From Paraburkholderia flava (GTDB lineage Bacteria > Pseudomonadota > Gammaproteobacteria > Burkholderiales > Burkholderiaceae): a DNA stretch of 64,000 nt. Location: assembly GCF_004359985.1 (NCBI RefSeq), contig NZ_SMRO01000003.1:976206-1040205 (forward strand), given 5' to 3'. The notes under the pieces are model-generated. The model was not told where the DNA came from and did not search any database. It saw nothing but the letters and a program-made list of their open reading frames with translations. Below, one piece after another: positions 35,614 to 44,314 of the stretch. The position numbers and the translations under genes were made by a program. The first letter of the stretch is position 1, and every line of letters begins with the position of its first letter.

Positions 35614-35982
35614 ATGTCAGACCTTCAGGCCGAAATTCAGCGCCTCGTCGAACCGAATCTGCGTCAGCGTTTCTACGTCGCGTTCAGCTATCCGGTCGCC
35701 TCCGTCGAAGAGACGATGCCGCATATTCCCGAGCACATCCGTTATCTGATCGAACACGAGGACAAGGTCTTTCTGTCCGGCCCGTTCGTGACGGAAGGCC
35801 ATATCGTCGGCGAGGGGATGACGGTGCTGTATGCCGAGTCGGAGCAAGAAGCCACGCAGTTTATGGACAACGAGCCGTTTATCCGTCGCGGCCTGCGCCG
35901 CTACGAACTCAAGCGGTGGGAATTGCGCGAGGGCACGCTGTCGGTGAGGACGCGTCTGTCCGCCAGCCGTTTCGAACTCTGA
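35614..35982 (+). CDS. YCII-related domain protein
   Basis: 122 residues from ATG 35614 with CAGGAG upstream. The RFYVAFSYPVASVEETMPHI start, FLSGPFVTEGHIVGEGMTVL core and NEPFIRRGLRRYELKRW end match YciI-like proteins (ferredoxin-like fold, related to muconolactone isomerase). Its place in an aromatic-pathway operon supports a role as an isomerase or dehydrochlorinase-type helper enzyme. Confidence 0.85.
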   Translation: MSDLQAEIQRLVEPNLRQRFYVAFSYPVASVEETMPHIPEHIRYLIEHEDKVFLSGPFVTEGHIVGEGMTVLYAESEQEATQFMDNEPFIRRGLRRYELKRWELREGTLSVRTRLSASRFEL

Positions 35983-36015
35983 TTGATCGGTAAAGCATTG
36001 TCGAAGGCCCCACCC

Positions 36016-36537
36016 ATGAAACCGCATTCGCCCGGCGTCACGCCGCTTCCGTTCAATCACATCGGCATGACGGTGCCCGACATCGAGCGCGCGATCCGCT
36101 GGTACGGCGACGTGCTCGGGTTCAGGCTGATTTTCCGCAGGACGCTGCAACTGAATCCCGACGTGCCCGAAGTGCAGGAGATTTTCGGTCCTGCGTTTCG
36201 GCGCGCGTTGCAGGCGCATCTCGTGTCGGCGAACGGCGTAGGGCTCGAACTGTTCCAGTTTCTCGAACCGGAAGTCGAGATGCCGGAACAGAATTTTCGC
36301 TATCAGCGGGCCGGGGTTTTTCATCTGTGCGTGACGGATCCCGATCTGCCCGCGCTGGTCGAGCGCGTCGTCGCGCACGGCGGCCGCCAGCGCACGAAGA
36401 TCTGGACGTTCCTGCCCGACCGGCCCTATCAGCTCGTGTATCTGGAGGACTGCTTCGGCAATGTCATCGAAGGCTTCTCGCATCAGTACACGGAGACGTT
36501 CGCGAACATGCCGGGATGGCATGCGGTCGACGAATGA
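36016..36537 (+). CDS. VOC family protein (glyoxalase/dioxygenase superfamily)
   Basis: 173 residues from ATG 36016. FNHIGMTVPDIERAIRWYGD with LGFRLIFRR, and the second-half VFHLCVTDPDLPALVERV and VYLEDCFGNVIEGFSHQY, give the paired beta-alpha-beta-beta-beta units and the metal ligands (His near the start, Glu near the end). It is the last gene of the plus-strand aromatic operon. Its stop overlaps the start of a decayed nuclease gene, so it marks the boundary of the intact region. Confidence 0.9.
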   Translation: MKPHSPGVTPLPFNHIGMTVPDIERAIRWYGDVLGFRLIFRRTLQLNPDVPEVQEIFGPAFRRALQAHLVSANGVGLELFQFLEPEVEMPEQNFRYQRAGVFHLCVTDPDLPALVERVVAHGGRQRTKIWTFLPDRPYQLVYLEDCFGNVIEGFSHQYTETFANMPGWHAVDE

Positions 36538-36942
36538 GCGCGACGAAGGGCAATATCAACTTGCGTTCCGCAAGTGAGCTGGCCGAGATCAAGTCCATCG
36601 AGCACCTCTATAAGATCGGCTTTTCGACGACGCCTGTGGATGGCCGCATCAAAAACGCGAGGCAGGAGCCGACCTGCTTGATGGCACCAGTCAAGATCGT
36701 GTCGGTGTTCGAGTGCTACAACCCTCAACCCGCAGAAGTTCGAGGCTTTGCTCCATACCTTCTTCGGAACGGCATGTCTCGAACTGACGGTGACGGATTC
36801 TTCCGGCAAACCACATACGCCGCGAGAGTGGTTCATCGCGCCGTTGGACTCGATTGAGCTTGCGGCGCAGCCCCTCATCAATGGCGAAATCGTCCATTGC
36901 CGCTACGACCCGGACTTGCTCGAAGTGGTGGAGCGGTCATGA
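36534..36942 (+). pseudogene. GIY-YIG (T5orf172/Mug113-type) nuclease, frameshifted
   Basis: Frame one reads IKSIEHLYKIGFSTTPVDGR, then IKNARQEPTCLMAPVKIVSV and FECYN. The frame is lost at ~36720 in an ACCC run, and the second frame continues HTFFGTACLELTVTDSSGKP, HTPREWFIAPL and EVVERS to a TGA at 36940-36942. This is the C-terminal region of a GIY-YIG nuclease family used in phages and mobile elements; the proper GYIYVLRS-like start is degraded. Confidence 0.78.
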
Positions 36943-37006
36943 AGGCAGTCGTCGTTTCATTTCCACCAGCAGCCCGTGACGAACTGGTGCTTTGATGAGG
37001 TAGCCG

Positions 37007-37351
37007 ATGCGGAATATCCGCTCCTTCGACATGCTCTTTCTCGACAACTTTTTTGAGGTGGGAAACGGCTACGTCCTGACCTTCTCCAACTCTACTTTCT
37101 CGCACTTTTTTGCCGACGAGCTCAACGTCGATATTGACGATCCCTGCATGTCGAAAACGGCACGTCCAAGGGCCGGCGCCTACGCGGTTTCCTGCAGAAG
37201 GCCGATGTGCCGACTGTGGTTAAGACGCTCAAGGCCCTATGGGAATACCGTGAAGCCATCAGGATGCGCGAAGGCAAGGCCGAGCGGGTAGAGAACGCGC
37301 AAGGCCTGGCGAAACGATCAAACAGTCCAAGGTCAGTAAGCTTGCGCTGAG
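37007..37351 (+). pseudogene. Small accessory-island protein, frameshifted
   Basis: It begins MRNIRSFDMLFLDNFFEVGN and continues GYVLTFSNSTFSHFFADELN then VDIDD. After a frameshift at ~37140 a second frame continues ENGTSKGRRLRGFLQKADV, PTVVKTLKALWEYREAIRM and stops at 37349-37351. The pattern resembles a small protein found on genomic islands, possibly linked to abortive infection or restriction genes. I cannot name the family with certainty. Confidence 0.6.
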
Positions 37352-38196
37352 AGATTGGATGCTCCAGAACGCAAAAGACCTAGGAGTGGACCTCGATGGC
37401 ACCCGGACTGAGCGGCGAGAGAACGCCACGCAGGTTGCCAAACAAACTTTGAAAACCACCCCTGCATCCGATCCGGATGTTGTGGGACACGAATTAGACA
37501 CTGATGCATTGCAGCGTACGGGCAAGCTGGAGGGAACGGTTAAAGGTATTAAACTGCCGGGCGCAGCAACTACTCGAGAGTGGCTCGGATCATCCGCCCC
37601 AGCTGCGTTTCATCAGGGCGTTGCCACTGCTATTTTCCAGATGGTAGCGCTGGTCTTCGCGACAAAGGACCTCTCAGACAGCGATCGGTTTAACAAAGAC
37701 GAAAACGAGCGGAAGCTTGCTGCGTGCATTGTCTCAATTGTAGGAAATATCATCGAAACGGCTGCCGAAACTGTCGCGAAAGCCGAGACACATCCTCTTT
37801 CGGCATATATTGCTCAAGCAATGGGCCAATGCAGAGCGCTATTCTGAGATCGGCAAATACGGTGGCCGGGCGATCGGTTCAATCGCCGGCCTCGTGCTTG
37901 CAGGCTACGATCTTTTCAAAAATGCGCCTGAAGCGTTTCACGCTCAGGAATATGGCTTGTCCGCTCTCTACGTAGCAAGTGGAATTCTGGGTGCCTATGT
38001 GGCAGTCGCGGCGTTCTTCGGGACGATCCCGTTCTTCTGGCCGGTATTGGTAGCGTCGATTCTGATTGGAATTGCAATCGCCCTATATAAGGGAGCGGAA
38101 CTGAAAACGTGGATTTCGCGGTGCAAATTTAGCAAGAGCGAGTACCACACGCTCAACGAGGAGCTCGATGCATATAACTCGGCCGCCGGAGGTTAG
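37317..38196 (+). pseudogene. C-terminal remnant of a T6SS effector (BTH_I2691-like)
   Basis: The first part (to TGA 37847) contains an amphipathic region and FQMVALVFATKDLSDSDRF. The second frame from ~37808 continues LKQWANAERYSEIGKYGGRA, then two hydrophobic segments (ASILGA-like and FWPVLVASILIGIAIALYKG) and ELKTWISRC. This is the layout of the C-terminal membrane-active part of BTH_I2691-type effectors. The long N-terminal half is missing and the frame is broken near 37805. The DUF6708-like gene follows 2 bp later. Confidence 0.65.
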
Positions 38197-38198
38197 GC

Positions 38199-39283
38199 AT
38201 GGATGAACGCTTGATGAAGAAATGTATCGGCCAACCGGTGCCGGAGTGGGACATGATGCATCGGTTGCCGATAGACCGGCCAGTCGGCCCCGATATGTGG
38301 GACACAGGCACGATCTTCAGGATGAACTCGACGTATATGGACGTGACCGAACCATCGTTTCTGGAAAAGCAGTGGTTTATCACAGGAGTAGTGCTTGCAT
38401 TCGTATTTATGGGAATCGGCCCATACATCTACAATTTTACGCACAGCGGCCCCCCGCGCCGGCCTTCTGGCTGTTTGTTTTCGATTGCCTGGCACTTGCT
38501 GCCGTCGTGCTTTTCGGCGCCATTGTTTGGAGAATGGGTCGTGGGTTCTTTTTCGGCCTACGGCGCAGGCCGATCCGGTTCCACCGTGGCGAGCTCAAGC
38601 TGTACGCGATCCGCTCGCGACGCTTCCTCATGAGGCGCGGCCAAGGTGATGTTGTATGGGAGGCACCATGGACAAAGGACTCAATTTTCTGCCTGCACAA
38701 GGAAGTAACTCAGTTCAATACCGTGTATCACATCCGTCACTACACGGTAAACGAGAGTGGTAACGTGACAAGGGCATTTTCGATAGGCCGGGAGTGGACG
38801 GGATCGCCCGAGGTGGAACTTGTGCTTGTGCAATGGAATTATTGGTGCAAGTACATGAATAGCGGCCCGAACGGGTTGCCGAAACCCATGCTGTTTCATA
38901 CAGAACACGAGACGCCGCGCGAGTCGTTCCTTTTCGCGCTCTACGGGCTGGGCATGCGGGCGTCGCCGTTCTGGCGAATTATCACGATGCCACTTGTCCT
39001 GGTCTTTGCGGCAGGTCGTATCGTAGCTAATGCGAGCTGCCGTGACCCAGAATGGCCAGAATCGATCGAGAAGGTAAGCGAGATTTCGCCGGATGACCCC
39101 TATGCGGAGCCACGAGCGGGCACACCGGTTGGTTGGGCAGAAACGGTTCTGGCACAACAGCGCGGCGAGTATCCGAACGATCCGCAGGGTAAAGTCGATC
39201 ACTGGAGGGGCGAGCAGGATGGGGTAGTCAATGCGCGGCTATGGCTGACGGACCGGCCACCGAAAAATCTGTCCGGTGCCTGA
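38199..39283 (+). pseudogene. DUF6708-like T6SS-associated protein, frameshifted in a C-run
   Basis: From ATG 38199 it reads MDERLMKKCIGQPVPEWD, MWDTGTIFRMNSTYMDVTE and a membrane helix (WFITGVVLAFVFMGIGPYIY). The frame changes in the C6 run at 38449-38454; the continuation has a second helix (AFWLFVFDCLALAAVVLFGA), FHRGELKLYAIRSRRFLMRR and VWEAPW and runs to TGA 39283. Adding one C restores a single ~360-residue protein. Such two-helix proteins accompany BTH_I2691-type effectors, perhaps as immunity or accessory factors. Confidence 0.7.
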
Positions 39284-39295
39284 CAGGAATATTTC

Positions 39296-39559
39296 ATGAA
39301 GGATGAAGCTGAACGCGGCGTAATTCGCTTGAACGACAAGACGACCCACGGCGGTCATGTGACCACCGCGAGCGATGACTTCAAGGTTTTGGGAGTGCCG
39401 GTGGCTCTTGAAGGAGATAAGACCTGGTGCCCCAAATGCCAGGGTACGTTCGCGATCACCCCAAAAGACAGTACCCGCATGCATCACGACAAGGCCGTCG
39501 CCTATGACGGCGACCCCACGGAATGCGGTGCGAAGCTTATCTCCAGTGTCTCCTCCTAA
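39296..39559 (+). CDS. PAAR domain protein
   Basis: 87 residues. VIRLNDKTTHGGHVTTASDD opens a PAAR fold, with two Cys (WCPKCQG) and TRMHHDKAVAYDGDPTECG near the end providing the metal-binding and tip residues. PAAR proteins sharpen the VgrG spike of the type VI secretion system and carry effectors. No VgrG gene is present. It is the only clearly intact T6SS gene of this block. Confidence 0.88.
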   Translation: MKDEAERGVIRLNDKTTHGGHVTTASDDFKVLGVPVALEGDKTWCPKCQGTFAITPKDSTRMHHDKAVAYDGDPTECGAKLISSVSS

Positions 39560-39604
39560 GGCAACGCATAAAGCCTTTCGGCATGGTAGAGCGTAGGAGT
39601 TTTC

Positions 39605-40321
39605 GTGGAAGAATGCCGGCCCGGCACCAACGATTTACCCCTCGCGGACAAGCCTCCGGCGCAGGTCAAAGTGTTCGAAAATAGCGGGCAGAGCCTGCGC
39701 TACCGGGAAGGCAGCTTGATGAAAATTCCCGGCAGTCCGGAGCGCAGCTCTCAGGCGATTTTCAGTGCGGCGCTGTTCGGCTCGCTCGCGTTGGAGGGGC
39801 AACCTGTCCGGTTCTCGGGCATTGTGCCAGGCGTGAGCATGAGAGTCGGCACCGGGAGCCTCAGGCTCGGTGACGACGATGCGGTCATTCACGCCGCTCG
39901 AGGGATATGGCGGGAAGTTCAGCCGAGACTGATCGAATGGCTGACTTCACCTGTTGCGCCCGCTGGGCTAAAAATCGTGCTGGCGCCGGATATCAAAATC
40001 GAGTTTGGCTGGGACGGCAAGTATTTCCTGCGGCCGGGTGTCACACAGATCGATATCGAATATGACGTTGCGTTCGTCGCGTGGTTCACGCGTACCCGCC
40101 ATCCACTGATCGAAGTGCAGCCAAAGCGCAATCCCGAGCGCATGGCACAGATCAACATCGTGCGTAGTCTGGTCGCGACCGCAATACAGAAAACGGTGCA
40201 AGCGAACGATGAACTGTACGCGCGTCTTCCACCGCCAGTGCGATATCGTGCCACAGGCGCCGTCGAAGCTTGGATGCAGGTCAGGCTCGCGGCCGGTGAG
40301 TCCGGCGCCGATTTTACATAG
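39605..40321 (+). CDS. Hypothetical protein beside PAAR
   Basis: 238 residues from GTG 39605, supported by TAGGAG 6 nt upstream. It is soluble, without signal peptide or membrane helix. It has a run of beta-rich segments (LRYREGSLMKIPGSPERSSQ, KIVLAPDIKIEFGWDGKYFL, TQIDIEYDVAFVAWFTRTRH). I do not recognise it. Its place after PAAR suggests an effector, immunity protein or adaptor, which is inference. Confidence 0.55.
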   Translation: MEECRPGTNDLPLADKPPAQVKVFENSGQSLRYREGSLMKIPGSPERSSQAIFSAALFGSLALEGQPVRFSGIVPGVSMRVGTGSLRLGDDDAVIHAARGIWREVQPRLIEWLTSPVAPAGLKIVLAPDIKIEFGWDGKYFLRPGVTQIDIEYDVAFVAWFTRTRHPLIEVQPKRNPERMAQINIVRSLVATAIQKTVQANDELYARLPPPVRYRATGAVEAWMQVRLAAGESGADFT

Positions 40322-40324
40322 CGG

Positions 40325-41210
40325 CTACAGACTGACCGCTTCCTGTCGCTGATAAAACGTTTCCCGCAATTTGTCCACTAATGCGCGGGTCAATCGATGG
40401 GCGACATCGCCGTCGGCGAACGGGACGCCAATCGCAGTCTTCTCTGGCAGACGTTCAACGTACGGGAAGGCGCGCTGTATGAACCCACCGCTGCGCTACA
40501 CCGGCTGCTCGACGCTGCCTATATCGCCGACGATGTACCCGTCGGCCTGATCCGCCTGCCGGCTGACGCCGTGTGCATCGTGCCCGACCCGTCGTGGTGG
40601 GGGCGCCAGGGCGGTATAGAGGCCGTCACACTGTTCTACCCCCCCGAAGCCTGACGACAACCCTACGCCGGCCCTGTTGAGCTGCGTGACGTGGGCACAT
40701 CTGCCGGGCCCGGACCGGCACATCCAGATGGATGTTCTGCAAATTGACGCTGGTGATCCGGACATGACGATCAGGCAGGCACTGGCCGACGCAATGTCGG
40801 CGTCGCTTGAATTTGACGATGCCGAGACTGCAACCGCCGTGCTCAGGCATGGGGGCAGCGTACTCGATTATGTTATCAAGATGCTGTTCTACCTGACGGC
40901 GCGAGACGCGCACGTTGTACACGACCGGGCATATAGCAATGCACCACGCAATTTCAGTGGCCTAGGCAAACGCAAACGTGCCGAACGCCTCGCACAGATC
41001 GAGCTGTTATACGATCGGCACATTGTGGGGCGGGCCATTCTGGATGTGGAGCCGAGCGCGTCGCTGCCGGCGGACGGCAGCCAACACGAAGTTCGTGAGC
41101 ACTGGCGGCGACCGCATTTCAGGATGCAGCCCTATGGACCGAGTTCGTCGTTGCGCAAACTCGCGTTCATTGGACCAACGCTTGTACGGCCCGACCGGTT
41201 CGGACTCTAG
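40325..41210 (+). pseudogene. Accessory-island hypothetical protein, broken by a stop and a C-run frameshift
   Basis: A frame open from ~40325 reads TDRFLSLIKRFPQFVH before an in-frame TAA at 40379-40381, then SMGDIAVGERDANRSLLWQ, RLLDAAYIADDVPVGLIRLP and PSWWGRQGG. At the C7 run (40639-40645) the frame changes to PDDNPTPALLSCVTWAHLPG, later HWRRPHFRMQPYGPSSSLRK and FIGPTLVRPDRF. The last motif recurs in plasmid and island proteins of unknown function in this group. With six Cs the two halves fuse. Confidence 0.7.
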
Positions 41211-41296
41211 CGATAAGGCTGCGGGTTGCATGGGCCTGCTCAAGGATTTCCCCTCTCAGCTGCGCATAGCGGGCGCCTCCCATGCCGCCGGTCGGA

Positions 41297-42050
41297 TCAC
41301 ATGCGGGTCGGTACCACCTCTTCTCCGAGCCATGCGTTGAGTTCCGAGAAGCGAGCCTGTAACGGCTCAATTTCATTTCGGCCAGAACACACTGGCCGCC
41401 GTGTCAGCCGCACCGAACCCGCCCGTATTGCCCGGCACGATGCTGAGCAGTTGCTGCGACACGCGGTGTGCGGCGAGCAGATCGTCACGCGTCACATTCT
41501 TGATATTGAAGAACTCGTCCATCACAACGACGTCCGACACGGGTATGAGCTGGATACCGTCCTGCTCTCAGTCACGCGGCGTGCAGCGAACTCAGGTGCT
41601 CGGGCTGGCCGCACACCTCCTGGTTGATATCCGGGCGCATCAGATGAAAAACCGATCGCTGCGCGAATTCATGTGACTCCAGCCAGCCACCGCCAGCGAA
41701 CACATAGCCGCTGAAGTCCGCCTTGCGCCGCACGTATTTCGAAGAGCCGGCACGAGCTGCAGGGTTCCACCGAGCGGGTTTTGCCGCTGCTCCAGATAAC
41801 CGTTGCCGAAGGTCAGAAAATCCAGTGCGAAACGCCCGAACGCGTGACGCGAAAACCACCTGTGCGGGGTGAACGTTGATGCCAGTACGTTGACCTTGAA
41901 GAACAGTGCTGAGCCATGGTGCGTGCCAACGCAAAACGATTTCGCGGGTCCCGCCCAGCTCATCGGTGGCTCGAACCATTTGCCGTTCGACCAGCATTTG
42001 GTGTAGTCGAGAGTGTCAGCACGCTCCATGACCTGTACTGACTCGTAGAA
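41297..42050 (-). pseudogene. P2-type phage portal protein (GpQ-like), multiply frameshifted
   Basis: Reading leftwards: ERADTLDYTKCWSNGKWFEP, then HHGSALFFKVNVLASTFTPH, FSRHAFGRFALDFLTFGNGY and LEQRQNPLGGTL. After a shift near 41755 comes YVRRKADFSGYVFAGGGWLE and VFHLMRPDINQEVCG. Another shift follows at ~41575, then VTRDDLLAAHRV-type and NEIEPLQARFSELNAWLGEE. These are the successive conserved blocks of P2-family portal proteins. The segment encoding the middle helices is deleted and no other capsid genes accompany it. Confidence 0.8.
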
Positions 42051-42138
42051 CGAGCACTTCTTCGGGCGTATCGCGTCATCTGACGTGACGGACCGACTAT
42101 CGTGCGACCTGAGCGGTTGGGCTACAAATGTAGTCCGT

Positions 42139-42827
42139 ATGTGGTCGCCACGAGCCTTCAGCGGTAAAGCTGCTTTTCCATATCATGATGGACTACTACG
42201 TTTCGTATTTGTGCCGTGAGACTGGAACGGACGCGCCACAGATGCGGAGATCGAATCGCTGCCGTGTCCGTCGCCCGATGATTGTGCGTTCGGTCAAAAA
42301 GGGTAACTGCAAGCCGTATGGCCGGCTGAACGTTGTGGTCGGTGATGAAGACGAATTGGGTTCGCTCATCTTCCGCACGACCTCGTTCAACTCGATCCGC
42401 ACGCTTGCTGCGAGGCTGCGGTACTTCAGTGCAGTTTCGGGCGGGCTGCTGGAAACGATGCCGCTGGAACTGAAGCTGAGAGGAAAGTCTACGACGCAGA
42501 GCTACCGAGCCGCCATCTACTACGTCGATCTCGTTGTGCAGTCCGGGCTGACACTGGAAGAGGCGATTGGTCGGGCAACGGAATTGGACAGTCAGCGCAG
42601 GGCTGCGGGTTTCGATCAGGTGGCACTCGATTACGCAGCTAGGGTCGGGTTCGGCAATGGCGCTTTTGAAGAATCCGGGGGAGGATGTTTCGGTGGTTGC
42701 CGAGGAGTTCTATCCCGAGGAGGATGAGGAAGACAGGAGCGACACTTCCGGAAGTGTGAGTGGCTCACCAACGCTCAGGGAAAAACTTGGCTGGAAGGTT
42801 GCAAACGCAATGGGAGATGCATCGTGA
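42139..42827 (+). pseudogene. Recombination-directionality-factor-like (phage/ICE 'hydrolase or metal-binding') protein, frameshifted
   Basis: One frame gives MWSPRAFSGKAAFPYHDGLL, an in-frame stop at ~42217, then EIESLPCPSPDDCAFGQKG. A shift in the A/G run at 42296-42303 leads to NCKPYGRLNVVVGDEDELGS, TTSFNSIRTLAARLRYFSAV and RAAIYYVDLVVQSGLTLEEA. A further shift in a G-run at ~42674 leads to EDVSVVAEEFYPEEDEEDRS and KVANAMGDAS. The ordering matches proteins of integrating elements often labelled hydrolase or metal-binding protein. Confidence 0.65.
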
Positions 42828-42940
42828 CGGGGCTTGTTGCCTTCCTGTTGCTGACGGTGGCCCCGACCATTCTGATTGCAATTGGCGTTGTATGGCTGCG
42901 GGCTGGCCGCAAGCTGTGGGTCTGTCTGTTGGGGCGGTGA
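42824..42940 (+). CDS. Small single-helix membrane protein
   Basis: 38 residues from GTG 42824, overlapping the preceding TGA as GTGA. It has one hydrophobic helix (LVAFLLLTVAPTILIAIGVV) and a basic tail (RAGRKLWVCLLGR). A terminator hairpin follows directly. It may be a real small gene of the island or the tail of a lost unit. Confidence 0.4.
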   Translation: MTGLVAFLLLTVAPTILIAIGVVWLRAGRKLWVCLLGR

Positions 42941-42950
42941 TATCGCTCCG

Positions 42951-42976
42951 GCTCTCGCTTCGGGAAGAGCTTTTTT
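42951..42976 (+). terminator. Rho-independent terminator at the island end
   Basis: GCTCT (42951-42955), a 10-nt loop and AGAGC (42966-42970) followed by TTTTTT. Confidence 0.6.
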
Positions 42977-43506
42977 AGCTCGTTGATGGCTTCAGCACAT
43001 CGACTTGACGGCGCTCCCAAAACGGATTGCCAGACCTCCGCGCCACGAGACGCACGATATGGATATTTTGGCAGAAGAGCGATTTCTGTATGGGAAAACT
43101 TCAGAAACATAGAATTTTTCGAAGATGGAAAAAATGTAAAGCCGAGATTCCTCGGCATGTCCAGATTCATTGATCAAGAAAATGTTTTATGTGAATTTTT
43201 AATTTCCCTGCTTATGATTATGCGAGGCGCATATAAATCGTGCCTCGGCTTTCATGCTGCCTTCGTTTCAACGACATTTAATGATTTGAAATATTATGTA
43301 ATGTAAATATTGCGGATTAGATCTTGCCTGTGTTGTTGAAGCAAACGAGGGCTGGTAAATTAATTTCTTAACAGATAGAAACCGCAGTGCCGGCCTGACG
43401 AGCGCAGCAACGTTGACGAATTCACTGAATTCACATTCACAGCCTTTGATAAATGATTTCTAACGTTTCAATTGTTTGTTGATGTATCACGGGAAGAATT
43501 AAACGG
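42977..43506. other. AT-rich intergenic region before the type I secretion locus
   Basis: About 530 bp. From ~43060 the base composition drops sharply to AT-rich. Only a weak frame (42983-43306) without family features exists. Near 43418-43440 the sequence GAATTCAC is repeated with variation (GAATTCAC, TGAATTCAC, ATTCAC). A promoter for the secretion locus is expected here, but none could be assigned with confidence. Confidence 0.6.
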
Positions 43507-44304
43507 TTGGCATTCAATCGATATGGACTTTGTTATCAAGTGCGGCAAAGATTTAATGATGATCGGCTATTGAAGTGGGTATTATTCGGGTTGGCTATGC
43601 TTATGAAAGTCGGGGGTTTCTTGGAAAACATCGAAAAAAATAATCTAAGTATTAAAGATGTTATTTCTATTTTTTTGAAGATGGCAATAATATATTTATT
43701 TTTCGTCACCGCTACGAACTTCTCGGACGCATTGGCGGAGACAAATCCAGGTAGCCAGCCAGCGATTACTACCTCATCGGAAAGTATAAATGATGTACTT
43801 GTGGGAATTCATGAGGTGGCTCAACACGGGAATTTAATGGATATTCTTTTCTTTGAAAAGAAAATGCATATAAAAATGAATCAACTTCCCGATAAATATG
43901 CTCTATTTGGCTTCGAAATATGCGGAATTCCAGAGGATCCTGCTCTCAACGAAAATTCTCCGGCGAAATTGAGACGGTACCAATATGTCGAGGTGCCATG
44001 GTCTCTAAAAGAACCAATTGAGCACCCGAATTTCTGTTCGGCTGACTATATTGAACGCCTGGACAACCGAAACAAGATTTCGAAAAGTATGGTCAAATTG
44101 GAATTTGATATAAACCGATCTTGCACTTCAGAAGAAATGTTTTTGGAGAACTTTAAAGATGCAAGACGAGATTCTCGATCTACTGAGAATGCAATTGCAT
44201 ATTATTACAATGGCAATAACGGCTTAAGAATTAATTTTCTGTTTTATCGAAAAAAAACTTCCCCAGCATGTATCGAGGCGGCTGTATTAACACAAACATT
44301 CTGA
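43507..44304 (+). CDS. Membrane-anchored/exported hypothetical protein preceding the secreted protease
   Basis: 265 residues from TTG 43507, which has GGGAAG upstream; ATG 43597 is an alternative. A hydrophobic segment (ISIFLKMAIIYLFFVTATNF) near residues 55-75 could be a signal anchor ending at DALAE. The remainder is polar with four cysteines (EICGIPED, NFCSADY, RSCTSEE, SPACIEA) suited to two disulfides. The codon use is AT-rich, unlike the surrounding genome. It ends 10 bp before the large protease gene, so it is probably its operon partner, such as a maturation or inhibitor protein. No family was recognised. Confidence 0.6.
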   Translation: MAFNRYGLCYQVRQRFNDDRLLKWVLFGLAMLMKVGGFLENIEKNNLSIKDVISIFLKMAIIYLFFVTATNFSDALAETNPGSQPAITTSSESINDVLVGIHEVAQHGNLMDILFFEKKMHIKMNQLPDKYALFGFEICGIPEDPALNENSPAKLRRYQYVEVPWSLKEPIEHPNFCSADYIERLDNRNKISKSMVKLEFDINRSCTSEEMFLENFKDARRDSRSTENAIAYYYNGNNGLRINFLFYRKKTSPACIEAAVLTQTF

Positions 44305-44314
44305 TGAGGGACAC

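Noticed and set aside
42983..43306. Open frame of 107 codons in the AT-rich gap
   Set aside because: No ribosome site, no family motif, and the frame crosses the composition boundary; treated as chance.
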